DNA of 33,617 bases, from positions 1 through 33,617 of the forward strand of contig DASYYE010000585.1 in assembly GCA_035946955.1 (NCBI GenBank), in the 5' to 3' direction. The position numbers and the translations under genes are program-made. This DNA comes from DASYYE01 sp035946955. GTDB lineage: Bacteria > Actinomycetota > Actinomycetes > Streptosporangiales > Streptosporangiaceae. The first letter of the stretch is position 1. Every line of letters starts with the position of its first letter. Of this stretch, positions 13,739-22,700 are shown one piece after another. Under the pieces are notes generated by a model. It did not search any database and was not told the origin of the DNA. It saw nothing but the letters and a program-made list of their open reading frames with translations.

Positions 13739-15673
13739 TCAGCCACCGATGACCGGCGCCACCGCAGGTTCTCTTGCTCCCCACAGGTCGTCTTCGTCCA
13801 TCCAGGACTGCCTGGCCCGCTCCTGCTCATGGCTCTGGCCGCCACCCGGGCCGACGGGCATGAACAACCCGGCGGGCTCGCCAGCACCGGCCACACCGTC
13901 CTCGGACCCCCAGACGCCCTGGTCCTCGGGCATCCAGGACTCCCGCGTCCGGTCGGCTGTACCCGCACCGCCGCCGCCGGCCGACCCAGCCATCGGGAAC
14001 ATGGCCCCCTCCGGGACGTTCCCGGCACCGGCCTCCCCCGCCATGCCGGGACCGCCGGACACCGCCGAACCGGCGGAGCCCGCCGGATCGGCGGACACGG
14101 CTCCCGTCGACCCGAGGGAGGACCCAGTGCCCGCCACACCACCGGGACTGCCCACCACAGGGACGCTGCCTACCGGGACCGGGTCACCGCCGGGCAGCCC
14201 GCCCTCGCCAGGGGCGGTACCGCCGCCACCAGAGGGAGAGCCTTCCGGCCCTGGAGCACCACCCGGCACCGGGGGCGGCACGGCTCCCACACCCGGGCCG
14301 CCTGGCACCGGTCCGCCACCCGAGCCGCCAATCGTCCCACCGGGGTTGGGGCCGCCTGGCGGGACCGGGCCCGGGCCGGGCCCGGCACCAGCCACGCGGC
14401 TCACCGGCGGCGGGCTGGTCACGGGCGGCGCGGAACTGGGCGGCCCACCGCCGGGCGGCGGTGCACCGAAGCCGCTGCCAGGGGCACCAGGACCGCCGGG
14501 GGAACCACCGGACGGCATGGGGCCCGCACCGCTGCCGCCACCATTGGCGGGCCCGGCCGAGTGGCCGGCCCCGCTGCTGACGGGTGCGCCGCCACCTGAG
14601 CCCCCCAGCCTCGGCGGGAGGTTCTTGTTCACGACAGCGGGCATCGCGTAGTAGGCGGTCTGGATATGCCCATTGAGTGCTGCCATCCGCTGCTGCGCGG
14701 CCTGGTTGGCCGCTGCCACGTCCACGGGGTGCGAGGACGCCGGCTGCGGGAGGTTGGCCTTGAACGCGCTGAGCACCGAGCCGTACCAGGTCAGGGCATG
14801 CTGCGCCTGCCACGCATTGGCCTGCATGTCAGCCGCGGTCTGGTAGAGCTGCTGGACCTGGCTCACCGCGGTGACCGCGGTCGCCCCGGACCAGTTCGCC
14901 GCCAGTGTCTGGCCGTGTTGTGCCACCTTGCCCGCGACATCGCTCAGCTTGTTCGCGAGCTGGCCGTATGCAGCACCGGCCGCGCTGACCGCTGCCGGGT
15001 CGGTGGCGCCCAGCAGGGCCTGCACCTCCTGCCAGGTGTAGCCGGTGGCAGCTTTCCCCATCGCGAACCCGGCGCCATCAGTGATTGGGTAGGCGCCGGT
15101 CCAGTTCTGCTGGCCGCCGTTCATGTTGATCAGCCGCTGGGTCCGGGCATAGGCCTCCCGCTGCTGGGGCGTCCAGTTCTGCCCATACCCAGGGTCGAGG
15201 GGAACGTTGTTCCCGCCGTTCTCGATGACGATCCCTGACGCGGTGTAGCTGGCATTGACGAGGGTGACGTTCGCCTGCTCCGCGGAGTCGTACCGGTCCG
15301 CCGAGATCGTGATCCGGGTGGCCGTGTCGCTGTGCGCGTCCCGCAGGTTCCCGGAGTACTCGCCGAACCCGCCCGACGACCGCCCAATGACCTTGTCGAA
15401 CTGCACCGCCTCCGGCCACGCGCCAACGGCACCAGCAGCCGCGGCGGCGTTCGGCTGCCAGCTGCCGATCGCAGCCTGCAACTCCCCGGCCAAGGCACCG
15501 ATCTCACTCGCGACCTGGCGCAGCACGTCCCGGTGGACCGCGAGGTCCGTCCCGTACACCACAGGGTTCTGCCAGTTCGCCGGTTGCGTGTAGCTGCCGT
15601 AGGAGATACCGCCGACCGGGGGGACCGCGGTCCCCTTGTAGCTGCCGTTCATGCTCGGCGGTGTCGGTGTCAT
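13739..15673 (-). CDS. PPE/Esp-like ESX substrate with Gly/Pro-rich tail
   Basis: A 644-residue protein. Residues about 30-330 are helical with conserved Trp, Ala and Gln (VLRQVASEIGALAGELQAAI, WSGATAVTAVSQVQQLYQTA, MQANAWQAQHALTWYGSVLS). This is the PPE-like, helical-bundle part expected to dock with EccC or a chaperone. Residues about 355-545 are Gly/Pro/Ser repeats. The C-terminus carries two copies of a motif, RESWMPEDQGVWG and RQSWMDEDDLWG, and ends VAPVIGG. Similar ED-x-W and PVIG tails occur on other actinobacterial ESX-associated proteins, from memory. The start at 15673 is preferred because an earlier ATG (15700) would overlap the esxA-like gene; both are possible. It is co-transcribed with the two WXG100 genes. 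Confidence 0.8.
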   Translation of the reverse strand: MTPTPPSMNGSYKGTAVPPVGGISYGSYTQPANWQNPVVYGTDLAVHRDVLRQVASEIGALAGELQAAIGSWQPNAAAAAGAVGAWPEAVQFDKVIGRSSGGFGEYSGNLRDAHSDTATRITISADRYDSAEQANVTLVNASYTASGIVIENGGNNVPLDPGYGQNWTPQQREAYARTQRLINMNGGQQNWTGAYPITDGAGFAMGKAATGYTWQEVQALLGATDPAAVSAAGAAYGQLANKLSDVAGKVAQHGQTLAANWSGATAVTAVSQVQQLYQTAADMQANAWQAQHALTWYGSVLSAFKANLPQPASSHPVDVAAANQAAQQRMAALNGHIQTAYYAMPAVVNKNLPPRLGGSGGGAPVSSGAGHSAGPANGGGSGAGPMPSGGSPGGPGAPGSGFGAPPPGGGPPSSAPPVTSPPPVSRVAGAGPGPGPVPPGGPNPGGTIGGSGGGPVPGGPGVGAVPPPVPGGAPGPEGSPSGGGGTAPGEGGLPGGDPVPVGSVPVVGSPGGVAGTGSSLGSTGAVSADPAGSAGSAVSGGPGMAGEAGAGNVPEGAMFPMAGSAGGGGAGTADRTRESWMPEDQGVWGSEDGVAGAGEPAGLFMPVGPGGGQSHEQERARQSWMDEDDLWGAREPAVAPVIGG

Positions 15674-15690
15674 CGCGTCACCGGCCCTGC

Positions 15691-15981
15691 TCAGCCCCAA
15701 AGACTGGCGTTTGACGCCTCAGTGACCTGGTAGTTCGCATTGGCTTCGCCGGCCACCGCGCGCAGGTTGTTGAGCACTGCCGCCATGTTGGCCTCGGCTG
15801 CCTGCCACTTCGCCCTGGCTACCGCGTACGCCTGCTGTGCCTGGCCGTCCCACTGGGACAGGCTGGCGTTCAGCTGGCTCTCCAGGGTCTGGGTGGTCTG
15901 CTGCAACTGGGCGTAGATGCGTGCGAAGTCGGCCTCACCTTGTGCCAGCGACCCGAACACAGCCCGCGTGTACTCGCTCAT
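15691..15981 (-). CDS. WXG100 protein, EsxA-like
   Basis: A 96-residue helical hairpin with WDG at residues 44-46 in the turn and YQVTE at 84-88, the YxxxD/E secretion motif after the second helix. Length, absence of a signal peptide and pairing with another WXG100 gene 39 bases upstream are all typical. GGGGAGG sits nine bases before the ATG. It would form a heterodimer with the neighbouring protein and be exported by EccC. Confidence 0.92.
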   Translation of the reverse strand: MSEYTRAVFGSLAQGEADFARIYAQLQQTTQTLESQLNASLSQWDGQAQQAYAVARAKWQAAEANMAAVLNNLRAVAGEANANYQVTEASNASLWG

Positions 15982-16020
15982 TGGAGTGTTCCTCCCCTTC
16001 CGTCAGGACTCCGGACGACG

Positions 16021-16335
16021 TCAGTGGTTGATCTGGCTGGCGACCCGGTTCGCCGACGACGTCAGCGTCTCCTCGTTCGCCTCGTACCGCGACCGCGTCG
16101 TGGTCAGCTTCGGGTAGAACTCATCCAGTGCGTTGATCACCTGGGTGAAGTCGGCGTTGAACGCCTCGTAGGCAGCGGTGAACGCGCTGGCGGCCTGTCC
16201 CTGCCAGCCAGCCATCAAGGTGGCGTGGAAGCCAGCGAGTTGGGACTGCCCTGCGCGCACCTGCGCCACAGCGTCCTCGACCTGCTTGGCGGCTGTTGCC
16301 ATCGCTGCTCTGTTGACAGCAGACTCGGCTGCCAT
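16021..16335 (-). CDS. WXG100 protein, EsxB-like
   Basis: A 104-residue helical hairpin with WQG at residues 44-46 and YEANE at 84-88, giving the same spacing between turn and export motif as its partner. AGGGAGGTG six bases before the ATG at 16335 is a strong ribosome site. It is first in the esx operon, downstream of a TTGACA promoter at 16479-16452. Which member carries the EccC-recognised signal cannot be told by eye, since both have one. Confidence 0.92.
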   Translation of the reverse strand: MAAESAVNRAAMATAAKQVEDAVAQVRAGQSQLAGFHATLMAGWQGQAASAFTAAYEAFNADFTQVINALDEFYPKLTTTRSRYEANEETLTSSANRVASQINH

Positions 16336-16667
16336 GGCAGCACCTCCCTCTCGTGACGGTCCGTGGTGCTGGGTTCACGTCCTGCTGCCGCGTCCGTGGC
16401 ACGGCCAGCCACAGAGGCTGGGCACACCCCCCGGCGACAGCCACGAAACATCTAATAAAGCCAGCGATTGAAGTGTCAACCTGAACGGTAAACAGCGATC
16501 TTCCCAATAAGCACATGCCGCGCTCACCCATAACGGCGAGACCTGCGGTGACCTGCACCGACTCCAAGCCCGGGCCGCTGCGGCGCCAGGGCAACCGTTA
16601 CCAAAATTTCACATGGTGTGGTTGCTGGGCACAGACTGTAATGACAGTAACGCTACGCAGGCAATAG
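16336..16667 (-). promoter_or_regulatory. Intergenic region with the esx operon promoter
   Basis: This 332-base gap has no gene. On the minus strand TTGACA (16479-16474) and TATTAG (16457-16452) are 16 bases apart, giving a leader of about 110 bases before the EsxB-like ATG. This uncouples the esx genes from eccDB upstream. Only a weak hairpin (ACTGT/ACAGT, 16635-16648) lies near the end of eccB; I see no convincing terminator. Confidence 0.55.
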
Positions 16668-18104
16668 TCAGCCAGAAACCCGTCTGCTGGCCGTGGAAGG
16701 GTCGAACGCCGGGCCAAGGGGGATCAGGCCGACCACGCTCGCGGGCACCAGCGTCTGCTGTCTGGCTAGGTCGTAGCCGAGCACGGCGGCCACCTTCGCC
16801 GAGGAGAGCCCGTACCTGACCCCGCCAGTGACCAGGAAGTAACTGGTGATGTCCGGGCGCTGCCCGCTGGGTACCCCGGACGCGGACCGTGGCGGCAGGC
16901 CAGCCACCATGCCCACCAGCGCCGCGCTCCCCGGCCCCATCACGATCTGGTTGACATAAGTCCCCCCGGTGACGGTTATGCCGCCGGACGGCAGGCGGCC
17001 GCCCACTGTCACCTGCGCGTCCACTGGCCCGGTGGTCGCCGGGCCGGAGTACACGACACACAGCGGCGTGCCCGGGCTGAGGGTGTTGTCGGCCAGGTGC
17101 GGCATGGACAGCGGCATACCGTCAGCGGACTCCTGGCCATGGTGGGTCGCGGCCTGCGCCGTGGTCACCGTCCCCTGGGACACCTGACCGGGGATGGCGT
17201 CGAGCAGCCTCGCCTCGGTCTCGGTGACCGGAAGCAGGCCCTGGCGTGTCAGTACGTAGTACTGCGGCCCCCCGGGGCTGGTGACAAACACCTGGCCGAT
17301 AGATGCCGGGCCGCCCGCGGGCCCGTGCGCGACCTTGGCACCGAACCCGGTCACCGGCGGCGGGGTGAAGTCATGCCCCTGCTGGGAGAAGGCGTCCAGC
17401 CACGACACCGGCACCGGCTGCGGGGAGCGCTGCACGAAGTTGAAGTCGAGGGCGGTGAGGATCGCGGCCTGCTGCGGGAGCGGGACCAGCATCCGCTCGC
17501 CGTCCCAGATCACCCAGTCGTGGCCCGCAGCGCTGACCAGCAGCGCATCCTGGGCGGACACCGGGCGGCCCCCCACGCGCTCGCCGCCCACCAGGGTCGT
17601 CACGGTGCGGCCGGCCTGGGTGAGGCCGCTGTAGCTGGTGTGGACGCAGACCGACCACGGCTGTCCGACCAGCAGGCTGGGGCTGGGGAGCGGCGGCAGG
17701 CCCGGGATCCCGACCTCCGGCCCCTGCGGGTACCGGGCCAGCGACGTCTGGGTGACCTCACGCTGATTGGGGGAGGCGGTACCGAGCACGAGCCGGGCGG
17801 AGGCGTAGTTGACCACCGGGCACAGCTTCCCGTGCCCGCATGGGACGTACGGTGTCCCGGTCTCCTTGTCAATGAGCAGCGTGCCCGGGGCTGTCAGGCC
17901 GCTGGCGTCGCCGGGCGCGACCAGGCCCCAGATCCCGAACACGGCGGCCACCACCGCTGCCACGAGGAGGCTGGAGAAAGCGCCCACGTTCAGCCGCCGC
18001 AGTGGCTGGTCCGGCGGGTCCGGCTCGGCCCGCAGCAGCGCCAGTGCGGCGCGCCTGGTCATGAGCTGGTGCGCCTGCAGCAGGTCCTTGCGGGTCTGCA
18101 ACAT
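16668..18104 (-). CDS. eccB: ESX core component EccB
   Basis: A 478-residue protein of usual EccB length. A short cytoplasmic N-terminus (MLQTRKDLLQAHQLMTRRAA), typical of EccB, precedes one transmembrane helix (about residues 40-62, VGAFSSLLVAAVVAAVFGIW). The rest is extracytoplasmic, with the conserved Cys pair in VPCGHGKLCPVVNYASARLV (about residues 87-106) and repeated domains such as YVLTRQGLLPVTETEARLLD and YFLVTGGVRYGLSSAKVAAV. EccB forms the periplasmic-facing part of the ESX membrane complex. The start at 18104 fits the family N-terminus. It begins ten bases after the eccD stop, so eccD-eccB form an operon. Confidence 0.93.
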   Translation of the reverse strand: MLQTRKDLLQAHQLMTRRAALALLRAEPDPPDQPLRRLNVGAFSSLLVAAVVAAVFGIWGLVAPGDASGLTAPGTLLIDKETGTPYVPCGHGKLCPVVNYASARLVLGTASPNQREVTQTSLARYPQGPEVGIPGLPPLPSPSLLVGQPWSVCVHTSYSGLTQAGRTVTTLVGGERVGGRPVSAQDALLVSAAGHDWVIWDGERMLVPLPQQAAILTALDFNFVQRSPQPVPVSWLDAFSQQGHDFTPPPVTGFGAKVAHGPAGGPASIGQVFVTSPGGPQYYVLTRQGLLPVTETEARLLDAIPGQVSQGTVTTAQAATHHGQESADGMPLSMPHLADNTLSPGTPLCVVYSGPATTGPVDAQVTVGGRLPSGGITVTGGTYVNQIVMGPGSAALVGMVAGLPPRSASGVPSGQRPDITSYFLVTGGVRYGLSSAKVAAVLGYDLARQQTLVPASVVGLIPLGPAFDPSTASRRVSG

Positions 18105-18114
18105 CGTTGCCGCC

Positions 18115-19500
18115 TCAGCCGGACAGGCCGCGGATGTCGCTGAACACGCCCGCGACGCCGAGCGCAAGCGGCACGAGCGCTATGACGAGCACCATGTCAG
18201 TGACCTCCGCGGCCCGCCCCCAGAAGGGTGATGGCCGGTGCCTGGGCAGCCAGACGCCCACACCGGTCAGCACCGCCGCGCCCACGACCAGCGGCGCGAG
18301 CCTGACCACGACCGTCATCGCGTGCGAGGCGGCCACGGCCAGCACCATCAGCCCGCTGTACCCGGGAACCTGCAGCCACAGGCGCTGGGCCCGCCCGAGG
18401 AACACCCTGGAGCGCAGCAACAGCGCGAGGCCGAGCACCCCGCACGTCACCCGTGGCAGCCACCCGTGCCCGAGCGCCAGCGCGACCTCTGCGAAACCAC
18501 CGACCAGGCCGATGCCGGACACCGCGCCGGTGACCACCCGGTCGGCGGCGGCGGTCCGGGCGAGCACCTGCCCGCCCTGGACGGTCAGGGTGTCCCGGCG
18601 CAGTTCGTCGACGTCCGTGGGCACCGGCGGCAACTCCAGCCGCCCGAGCCGGAACGCGACCATGGGGATCAGCGGGGTGAGCGCCAGCGCCAGGGCGGCC
18701 ATCAGCGCGGCGGCCCCGGCGAGCCCGACGCTGCCGAACGCATAGTCCAGCCATGCTCCCCCGATGCCGAGCAGCGCCGCCGCCGCGGCCCCGAGGAAGA
18801 CCGCCCCGCCGTCGCCCACCGCGACCGCCGCCAGGGCGGCGGCGAGCAGTGCCGCGGCGAAGCCGGGGAGCAGGTCGAGCGCACCGAGGTGGGTCAGGGA
18901 TGACTTGCCCGCAGGCCCGAGCATGCCGCCGAGGAACGCATACGGCAGCGCGAGGTAGCCGAGCACCGCGGCTGCACCCGCATCGCCCGCGGCCCGCGAC
19001 AGCCCGGCGGCCGCCGCCAGCAGCAGCACAGCGAGGACACCGGCCGCCGCCGCAGGTGCTGCCCACGGCGAGCCGGATGTCAGCACCGCGACGGCCCCGG
19101 CGGCGAGTGCCGCAGCACCAGCGCCGAGCGCCACCCAGCGGGTCTGCGCCGGCCCCCACCGGTCAGGGCGGTCGCCGATGCCTGATGCGATCACGTCGGC
19201 CACGTCGTCGAATGCGGGCTCGGGCAGCATTGCCTGGCGAGGCCGGAGGTAGATCAGTTCGCCATCGCGCAGCCCTGCCTGCAGCGGGGTGGACTCCGCC
19301 GGGAACGGCACCTGGCCGAGTCGCTGCAGCACCCAGCCGTCCGGCGCCTCGCGGGCGGACGACTCGTCCAGCCCGGCATAGCTGGCGACCGCTGGGAAGA
19401 GCTCGGCGAACGAGACACCGGCGGGGAGTGTGAGGTCCACCCGCCGACGCGGCCCGACAACCGTCACCCGGCAGGTGTCCGCTCCGCTGATGGCACTCAT
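18115..19500 (-). CDS. eccD: ESX core component EccD
   Basis: A 461-residue protein. Residues about 8-95 are the ubiquitin-like cytoplasmic domain (CRVTVVGPRRRVDLTLPAG through LRDGELIYLRPRQ). Residues about 120-461 hold some eleven hydrophobic helices rich in Ala, Gly and Leu, the membrane barrel of the ESX translocon. GGGAGG precedes the ATG at 19500. The gene is divergent from eccC across a 227-base gap (19501-19727), in which I see only a weak TAGGAT -10-like box (19626-19631) for eccC. EccD dimers line the central vestibule in known ESX complexes; the usual length is about 450-500, so this is complete. Confidence 0.93.
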   Translation of the reverse strand: MSAISGADTCRVTVVGPRRRVDLTLPAGVSFAELFPAVASYAGLDESSAREAPDGWVLQRLGQVPFPAESTPLQAGLRDGELIYLRPRQAMLPEPAFDDVADVIASGIGDRPDRWGPAQTRWVALGAGAAALAAGAVAVLTSGSPWAAPAAAAGVLAVLLLAAAAGLSRAAGDAGAAAVLGYLALPYAFLGGMLGPAGKSSLTHLGALDLLPGFAAALLAAALAAVAVGDGGAVFLGAAAAALLGIGGAWLDYAFGSVGLAGAAALMAALALALTPLIPMVAFRLGRLELPPVPTDVDELRRDTLTVQGGQVLARTAAADRVVTGAVSGIGLVGGFAEVALALGHGWLPRVTCGVLGLALLLRSRVFLGRAQRLWLQVPGYSGLMVLAVAASHAMTVVVRLAPLVVGAAVLTGVGVWLPRHRPSPFWGRAAEVTDMVLVIALVPLALGVAGVFSDIRGLSG

Positions 19501-19727
19501 GTCATTGCCTCCCTCGCGGTGTGCGCTCCCCCACCCCAGCTGGCACGCCCCGCACGGGACAGGCACGCGGGGCCGAAGCTAACACATGAAAAGCCGCACC
19601 GGGGGCACGGACAGATGGGTTCAATAGGATCCGGACCTCGTCCAAACCGGACGGAGTGCCAGCGCACAACGGGGTGGGACCAGGATCGCAGGCCATTTCA
19701 CGGCCCGGGTGAGCAGGAAGGCGAGGG

Positions 19728-22700
19728 GTGGGCACCGACATCGTCCGGCGCCGGGAGCGCCGCGAGGGCCCGGAGATGCCACACGGCGAGATCGTGCTCC
19801 AGCCTCCGCCAGAGGTTCCTGAGGTCGTGGGCGACGCATTCACGCAGATGCTCACCTACCTGCCGATGCTGGCAATGACCTTCGGCATGGTCGCCATGAT
19901 GTCGGGCACCGGCTCGGGCGCACTGCGCTGGGTCGGCGGCGGCGCGCTCGGGCTTGGCATGGGCGGCATGGCGCTCGGCCAGATGGCCCGTGGCCGTGGC
20001 GACCGCAGGGTCAAGCTGAATGGACTGCGCCGCGACTACCTGCGCTATCTCGGCCAGGTACGGCGCAGGGTCCGCAGGGTGGCGGCCGCGCAGGCCGAAG
20101 CCCTGGCGTGGTCGAGCCCGGAGCCGGGGGCCCTGCGGTGGCTGGTCACTGACAGCCAGCGCGCCCGGCTGTGGGAGCGGCGCCCGTCCGACGACGACTT
20201 CGGCAGTGTGCGGCTCGGCACCGGCACCCAATACCTCGCCGTGCGGCTCATCCCGCCGCAGACCAAACCGGTCGAGGATCTGGACCCGCTGTGCGCGGGC
20301 GCGCTGCGGCGGTTCATGCGTGCCCACGCCAGACTGACCGGCCTGCCGGTGGGCGTGTCCCTGCGAGCGTTCAGCCGGGTCAGTGTGGTTGGCGACAACG
20401 AGGCCGCCGCCGCCATGGTCCGGGCGGTCCTCGCCCAGGTCGCAGTCTTCCACTCCCCCGACGACCTGCGGATCTGCGTGTGTGCCACACCGGAGAGACT
20501 CGCCCGGTGGCAGTGGCTCAAGTGGCTGCCGCACAACCTGCACCCGACCGAGCAGGACGCGGCGGGCCCGGTCCGGCTGATGGCGCCGACCCTCGCGCAG
20601 CTCGAGTCGATGCTCGGCCCGGAGTTCAAGGACCGCCCCAGGTTCACGCCCGGCAAGGCGGACTCCTCGCTGCCGTACCACGTGGTGGTGGTGGACGGTG
20701 TGTCCGCCGCCTACGGAGACCAGTTGGGTGGGGACGGCGTGGACGGCGTCGCCATCATCGACCTGTCCGGGGACCACCCGGCTGCCGCGGACGCGACCGT
20801 GCTGCGGCTGCGGGTGGGCGGCGGCCAGATCGAGATGGTCAGCCGCGACCGCACGGGGACTGATGTCACCTCGCTGGTCGGCGTGGCTGACCAGCTCTCG
20901 GTCCCGGAGGCGGAGGCGCTGGCCCGCCAGCTCGCGCCGCTGCGCCCGGCGGGAGGCACCGGGCCAGGCGAGGACGCGCTGGCCACCGACACTACGCTCA
21001 CCTCGCTGCTGGGCATCACCGACCCGCAGGCACTCGAGGTTGCCAGCCTGTGGCGCCCCCGGGCATCCCGCAGCCGGCTGCGGGTGCCGATGGGAGTGGA
21101 CGCCGCGGGCCAGCCGGTCGAGCTGGACATCAAGGAGGCGGCTCAGGGCGGTATGGGGCCGCACGGCCTGGTCATCGGGGCCACCGGCGCTGGCAAGTCG
21201 GAGCTGCTGCGCACGGTCGTGCTGGGCCTCGCGCTCACCCACTCCCCGCAGGTGCTCAACTTCGTGCTCGTGGACTTCAAGGGCGGCGCGACCTTCCTCG
21301 GACTGGAGCGGCTGAACCACGTCTCGGCGGTCATCACCAACCTCGAAGAAGAACTGCCACTGGTCGACCGGATGCGTGAGGCCCTGCACGGTGAGGTCGT
21401 CCGCCGCCAGGAACTGCTGCGCGCCGCGGGCAACTACGCATCACTGCGCGACTACGACCGGGACCGGGAGCGGGGCACCGCACTGGCGCCGGTGCCGACG
21501 CTGTTCATCGTCATCGACGAGTTCTCCGAGCTGCTGGCGGCCAAGCCGGAGTTCATCGACCTGTTCGTCATGATCGGGCGGGTTGGCCGGTCGCTTGGCG
21601 TCCACCTGCTGCTGGCTTCGCAACGCCTGGAGGAAGGCAGGCTCCGCGGCCTCGACACCCAGCTCTCCTACCGGATCGGGCTGCGCACCTACTCCGCCGC
21701 GGAGTCCAGGATCGTGCTCGGTGTGCCGGATGCCTACGAGCTGCCCCCACGGCCGGGCAACGGCTACCTGAAGACCGAGGCCACGGAGATGACCCGGTTC
21801 AAGGCCGCCTACGTGTCCGGCCCGGCGGCTGGCGAGCCTGAGACCATCGGGGGCGCTCCCGTGTCCTCGCGGGAGGCCCGGCCGGTGGTGGTGCCGTACG
21901 ACCTCAGCTACGTCAAGCCCGAGAACGTGCTGCGGCCCCCGGTCCACGACCGGACACTGACGCCCGCCGAGTTCGGGGGGCAGACAGCCAAGCCCGGCGC
22001 GAGCCTGTTCGAAGTCGTCATCCGTCAGCTCGCTGAGCAGGGCGCGCAGGCACACCAGATCTGGCTGCCGCCGCTGGACATGCCACCGACTCTCGACCAG
22101 CTGCTACCGCCGCTGTCACTGACCGCTCAGCTCGGCTGCACCACCGAGGGCTGGGAGTGGCGAGGCAGGTTGCACGCGGTCACCGGGATTGTTGACCGGC
22201 CCTTTGACCAGCGCCGTGACCTGCTGTGGGCCGACCTGTCGGGTGGCGCCGGCAACGCCGGCGTGGCAGGCGCGCCGCGCAGCGGCAAGTCCACCCTGCT
22301 GCGGACGCTGGTGTGCTCGCTCGCACTGCTGCACACCCCGGCCGAGGTCCAGTTCTACTGCCTGGACTTCGGCGGCGGCACGCTGTCCGCGCTGGGCAGG
22401 CTGCCACACGTAGGGGGGGTGGCGACCCGGCTGCAGGCGGAGCGGGTCCGCCGCACGGTCGCGGAGGTCCGGGCGGTGCTGGAGCGCCGCGAGCAGGAGT
22501 TCGCCGAACGCGGCATCGAGTCCATCGCTGCCTACCGGGCCGCGCGGGCGAGCGGGGAGAGCGCGGGCGACGGTTTCGGCGACGTGTTCCTGGTGGTCGA
22601 CGGCTGGCTCACCCTGCGGCAGGAGTACGAGCAACTGGAACTCGACATCACCGCACTGGCAGCACGCGGCCTCGGTTACGGGATCCACGTGGTGGCAGCG

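Noticed and set aside
13719..14651. 310-codon Pro/Gly/Ala-rich frame on the plus strand
   Set aside because: It is antisense to the Gly/Pro repeat tail of the PPE-like gene; the repeats create open frames on both strands.
19698..21389. 563-codon frame antisense to eccC
   Set aside because: It is rich in Arg, Gln, His and Gly with no fold pattern, and is fully explained by the codon bias of eccC.
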